Shown: piece after piece, positions 5,935 through 7,533 of the stretch
Layout of the letters: every line of letters starts with the position of its first letter
Numbering within the stretch: the first letter of the stretch is position 1
NCBI GenBank assembly: GCA_007133875.1
Contig: SLLW01000192.1
Location: forward strand, 1 to 7,533
From: Balneolales bacterium
GTDB taxonomy: Bacteria; Bacteroidota; Rhodothermia; Balneolales; Natronogracilivirgulaceae
DNA: 7,533 nt
Direction of reading: 5' to 3'
The notes under the pieces: generated by a model
What the model saw: the letters and a program-made list of their open reading frames with translations, nothing else
Databases searched by the model: none
What the model was told of the DNA's origin: nothing
Program-made: the position numbers and the translations under genes

Positions 5935-7419
5935 TTACGGAAGTTCGGTACTGCCCATCAGCCAGCGATCACACTCGCGTGCCACACCCCGGCCTTCATT
6001 AATTGCCCAGACGATGAGACTCTGCCCGCGGCGCATATCTCCGGCAGCAAACACACCATCCACATTGGTTGTATAAACCTCATGCTCGGCTTTGGCGTTG
6101 GATCGCTCATCGCGCTCGACGCTCAGCTGCTCAAGCACCGGGTTTTCCGGCCCGAGAAATCCCATGGCAAGCAGAATCAGATCAGCCTTCCACACTTTTT
6201 CCGTTCCGGCGATCTCCTTCGGTGCCATCCGGCCATTATTCCCTTTATCCCAGGTGATTTGTACGGTGTGCAGCTCTTTGACATTTCCATCGGCATCACC
6301 GACAAATTTTTGGGTCATGATCTCATATTGCCGCGGATCGTCTCCGAATTTCTCGCGCGCTTCTTCCTGGCCATAATCCAGTTTGTAGATATTGGGCCAT
6401 TGCGGCCAGGGATTGCTTTCGGCCCGCTCATCAGGAGGCTTTGGCAGAATTTCAAACTGAGTTAATGTTTTACACTGATGACGCATGGAGGTACTCACAC
6501 AGTCGGTACCGGTATCGCCACCGCCGATGACAATGACGTTTTTATCTTTGGCGGAGATATACTGGTTGTCCTCATGACCGGAATCCAGCAAGCTTTTTGT
6601 ATCGGCATGCAGAAAATCCATAGCGAAGTGAATTCCCTTGAGGTCACGGCCTTCAATGGGGAGATCCCGTGGCATGGTGGCACCACCGGCCAGTACCACG
6701 GCGTCATGTTTGGATTTCAACTCGACACCTGAGATATCTTTTCCGATTTCGGTATTGGTTATAAACGCGATGCCTTCTGCCTTCAGGATATCCACCCGGC
6801 GCTGCACAACCGATTTGTCGAGTTTCATGTTGGGAATTCCGTAGGTGAGCAGTCCCCCAATACGATCGGCGCGTTCATAAACGGTAACCGAATGGCCGGC
6901 TTTGTTCAGCTGGGCCGCCGCTGCGAGCCCGGCCGGGCCCGACCCCACGATTCCAACCGTTTTCCCGGTTCGTTTTTCGGGCGGTTCCGGTACGACCCAG
7001 CCCTCCTCAAAACCACGGTCAATAATAGCCTGTTCTATACTTTTGATCGCTACCGGGGGCTCAATGATGCCGAGCACACAGGATCCCTCACAAGGAGCCG
7101 GGCACACCCGTCCGGTAAATTCCGGAAAATTATTAGTTTTATGAAGCCGGTCCAGCGCCTCTTTCCATTTTCCGTGATAGACCAGGTCGTTCCACTCGGG
7201 AATCAGGTTATAAACAGGACATCCGCGAGCGCCGCCTTGTGCCGATATTCCGGACTGGCAAAATGGAATGCCACAATCCATGCAACGTGCTCCCTGCTCC
7301 CGCAGATCACTTTCTGACAATGGAACCGAGATTTCATCCCAGCTCTGAATTCGTTCTACGGGGTTTCGGTATGGAGTTGCTTTTCGATCAATCTCCATGA
7401 ATCCGGTTGGTTTACCCAT
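5935..7419 (-). CDS. gltD: Glutamate synthase (NADPH), small (beta) subunit
   Basis: This 494-residue flavoprotein takes electrons from NADPH through FAD and iron-sulfur centres to the large GltB subunit, which makes two glutamates from glutamine and 2-oxoglutarate. The N-terminal ferredoxin-like part has the cysteines expected for two 4Fe-4S clusters: Cys46, Cys49 and Cys54 (CMDCGIPFC), Cys67 (RGCPVYN), then Cys106, Cys110 and Cys114 (CPAPCEGSC). The FAD site is [11 protein letters not shown] (155-165), followed by [15 protein letters not shown]. The NADPH site is [13 protein letters not shown] (295-307). The C-terminal FAD motif is [23 protein letters not shown] (455-477, here split by its key residues AAGD 458-461). 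The length is normal. The start ATG 7417-7419 has only a weak AAAGAA before it, consistent with translation following gltB. The same fold occurs in related FeS-flavin subunits, but the N-terminal MGKPTGF start and overall order fit GltD. Confidence 0.97.
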   Translation of the reverse strand: MGKPTGFMEIDRKATPYRNPVERIQSWDEISVPLSESDLREQGARCMDCGIPFCQSGISAQGGARGCPVYNLIPEWNDLVYHGKWKEALDRLHKTNNFPEFTGRVCPAPCEGSCVLGIIEPPVAIKSIEQAIIDRGFEEGWVVPEPPEKRTGKTVGIVGSGPAGLAAAAQLNKAGHSVTVYERADRIGGLLTYGIPNMKLDKSVVQRRVDILKAEGIAFITNTEIGKDISGVELKSKHDAVVLAGGATMPRDLPIEGRDLKGIHFAMDFLHADTKSLLDSGHEDNQYISAKDKNVIVIGGGDTGTDCVSTSMRHQCKTLTQFEILPKPPDERAESNPWPQWPNIYKLDYGQEEAREKFGDDPRQYEIMTQKFVGDADGNVKELHTVQITWDKGNNGRMAPKEIAGTEKVWKADLILLAMGFLGPENPVLEQLSVERDERSNAKAEHEVYTTNVDGVFAAGDMRRGQSLIVWAINEGRGVARECDRWLMGSTELP

Positions 7420-7485
7420 GTTCTTTACTCTGATTTACTGTTTGAAATTCGATGTTCAATTACGGGCCGGAGCCTGACGGAAAAA

Positions 7486-7533
7486 TCAGTTGCCAGCGGC
7501 TCTTGCCTTATCACCTTTATTAATCTGGAATGC
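7486..7533 (-). CDS. gltB: Possible last codons of gltB, large subunit of glutamate synthase (runs off the right edge)
   Basis: Reading the minus strand from the window edge gives 15 residues, AFQINKGDKARAAGN, and then TGA at 7486-7488, 66 nt before the gltD start. Codon choice looks like coding sequence, and gltB normally sits directly upstream of gltD. The tail is too short and too variable in the family to recognise by itself, so the call rests on context. A second frame is also open from the edge to a TAA at 7427-7429, just before gltD, but it uses many rare codons and I think it less likely. Confidence 0.35.
   Translation of the reverse strand, partial: AFQINKGDKARAAGN

Noticed and set aside
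371..7477. Shared 11-mer TCAGGCTCCGG at 371-381 (plus) and 7467-7477 (minus)
   Set aside because: In a window of this size several such 11-base matches are expected by chance, and the flanks do not extend the match.
1..7533. A dedicated oxidative-stress island made of the OxyR-like regulator, MsrB and the SDR
   Set aside because: The genes are on different strands, separated by fatty-acid and nitrogen genes, and share no visible operator. The common theme is not evidence of a system.

Overview
The window is ordinary bacterial chromosome of moderate GC. The protein styles suggest a Bacteroidota-like lineage, possibly Balneolota or Rhodothermota: FabF ends in GFGGHN, there is a YgjV-type membrane protein with an acyltransferase-like tail, a small YtxH protein, and several starts lack a Shine-Dalgarno sequence. 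That placement is inference. I see no mobile element, CRISPR array, tRNA or rRNA.

Layout. Positions 1-326 (minus) hold the N-terminal third of a LysR-family regulator of the OxyR type. A 255-bp AT-rich spacer separates it from a divergent 12-TM-type MFS transporter (582-1733, plus). The transporter runs into, and overlaps by about 22 bp, a convergent YgjV-like membrane protein with a GNAT-like tail (1712-2344, minus). Upstream of that lie a long terminator-like hairpin flush against its start codon (2345-2404), a YtxH-type stress protein (2438-2716, minus) and a FabF ketoacyl-ACP synthase (2876-4120, minus). A divergent spacer with a short perfect palindrome leads to msrB (4405-4947, plus). 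msrB converges on an NADPH-type atypical SDR (4974-5615, minus). A 319-bp gap (5616-5934) carries imperfect repeats and no convincing gene. The window ends with gltD, the small subunit of glutamate synthase (5935-7419, minus), and probably the last codons of gltB (7486-7533).

How the genes relate. The LysR regulator and the MFS pump form a classical divergent regulator/target pair. gltB-gltD would form the NADPH-dependent GOGAT operon. FabF is a housekeeping fatty-acid elongation enzyme outside any fab cluster here. MsrB, the SDR and the OxyR-like regulator share a loose redox theme, but they are not in one operon and I would not call them a system. I found no convincing undescribed multi-gene system. 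The points most worth a second look are the hairpin touching the YgjV start codon, the phased T/A tracts with a start-stop codon pair upstream of the pump, and the repeat-bearing gap before gltD.
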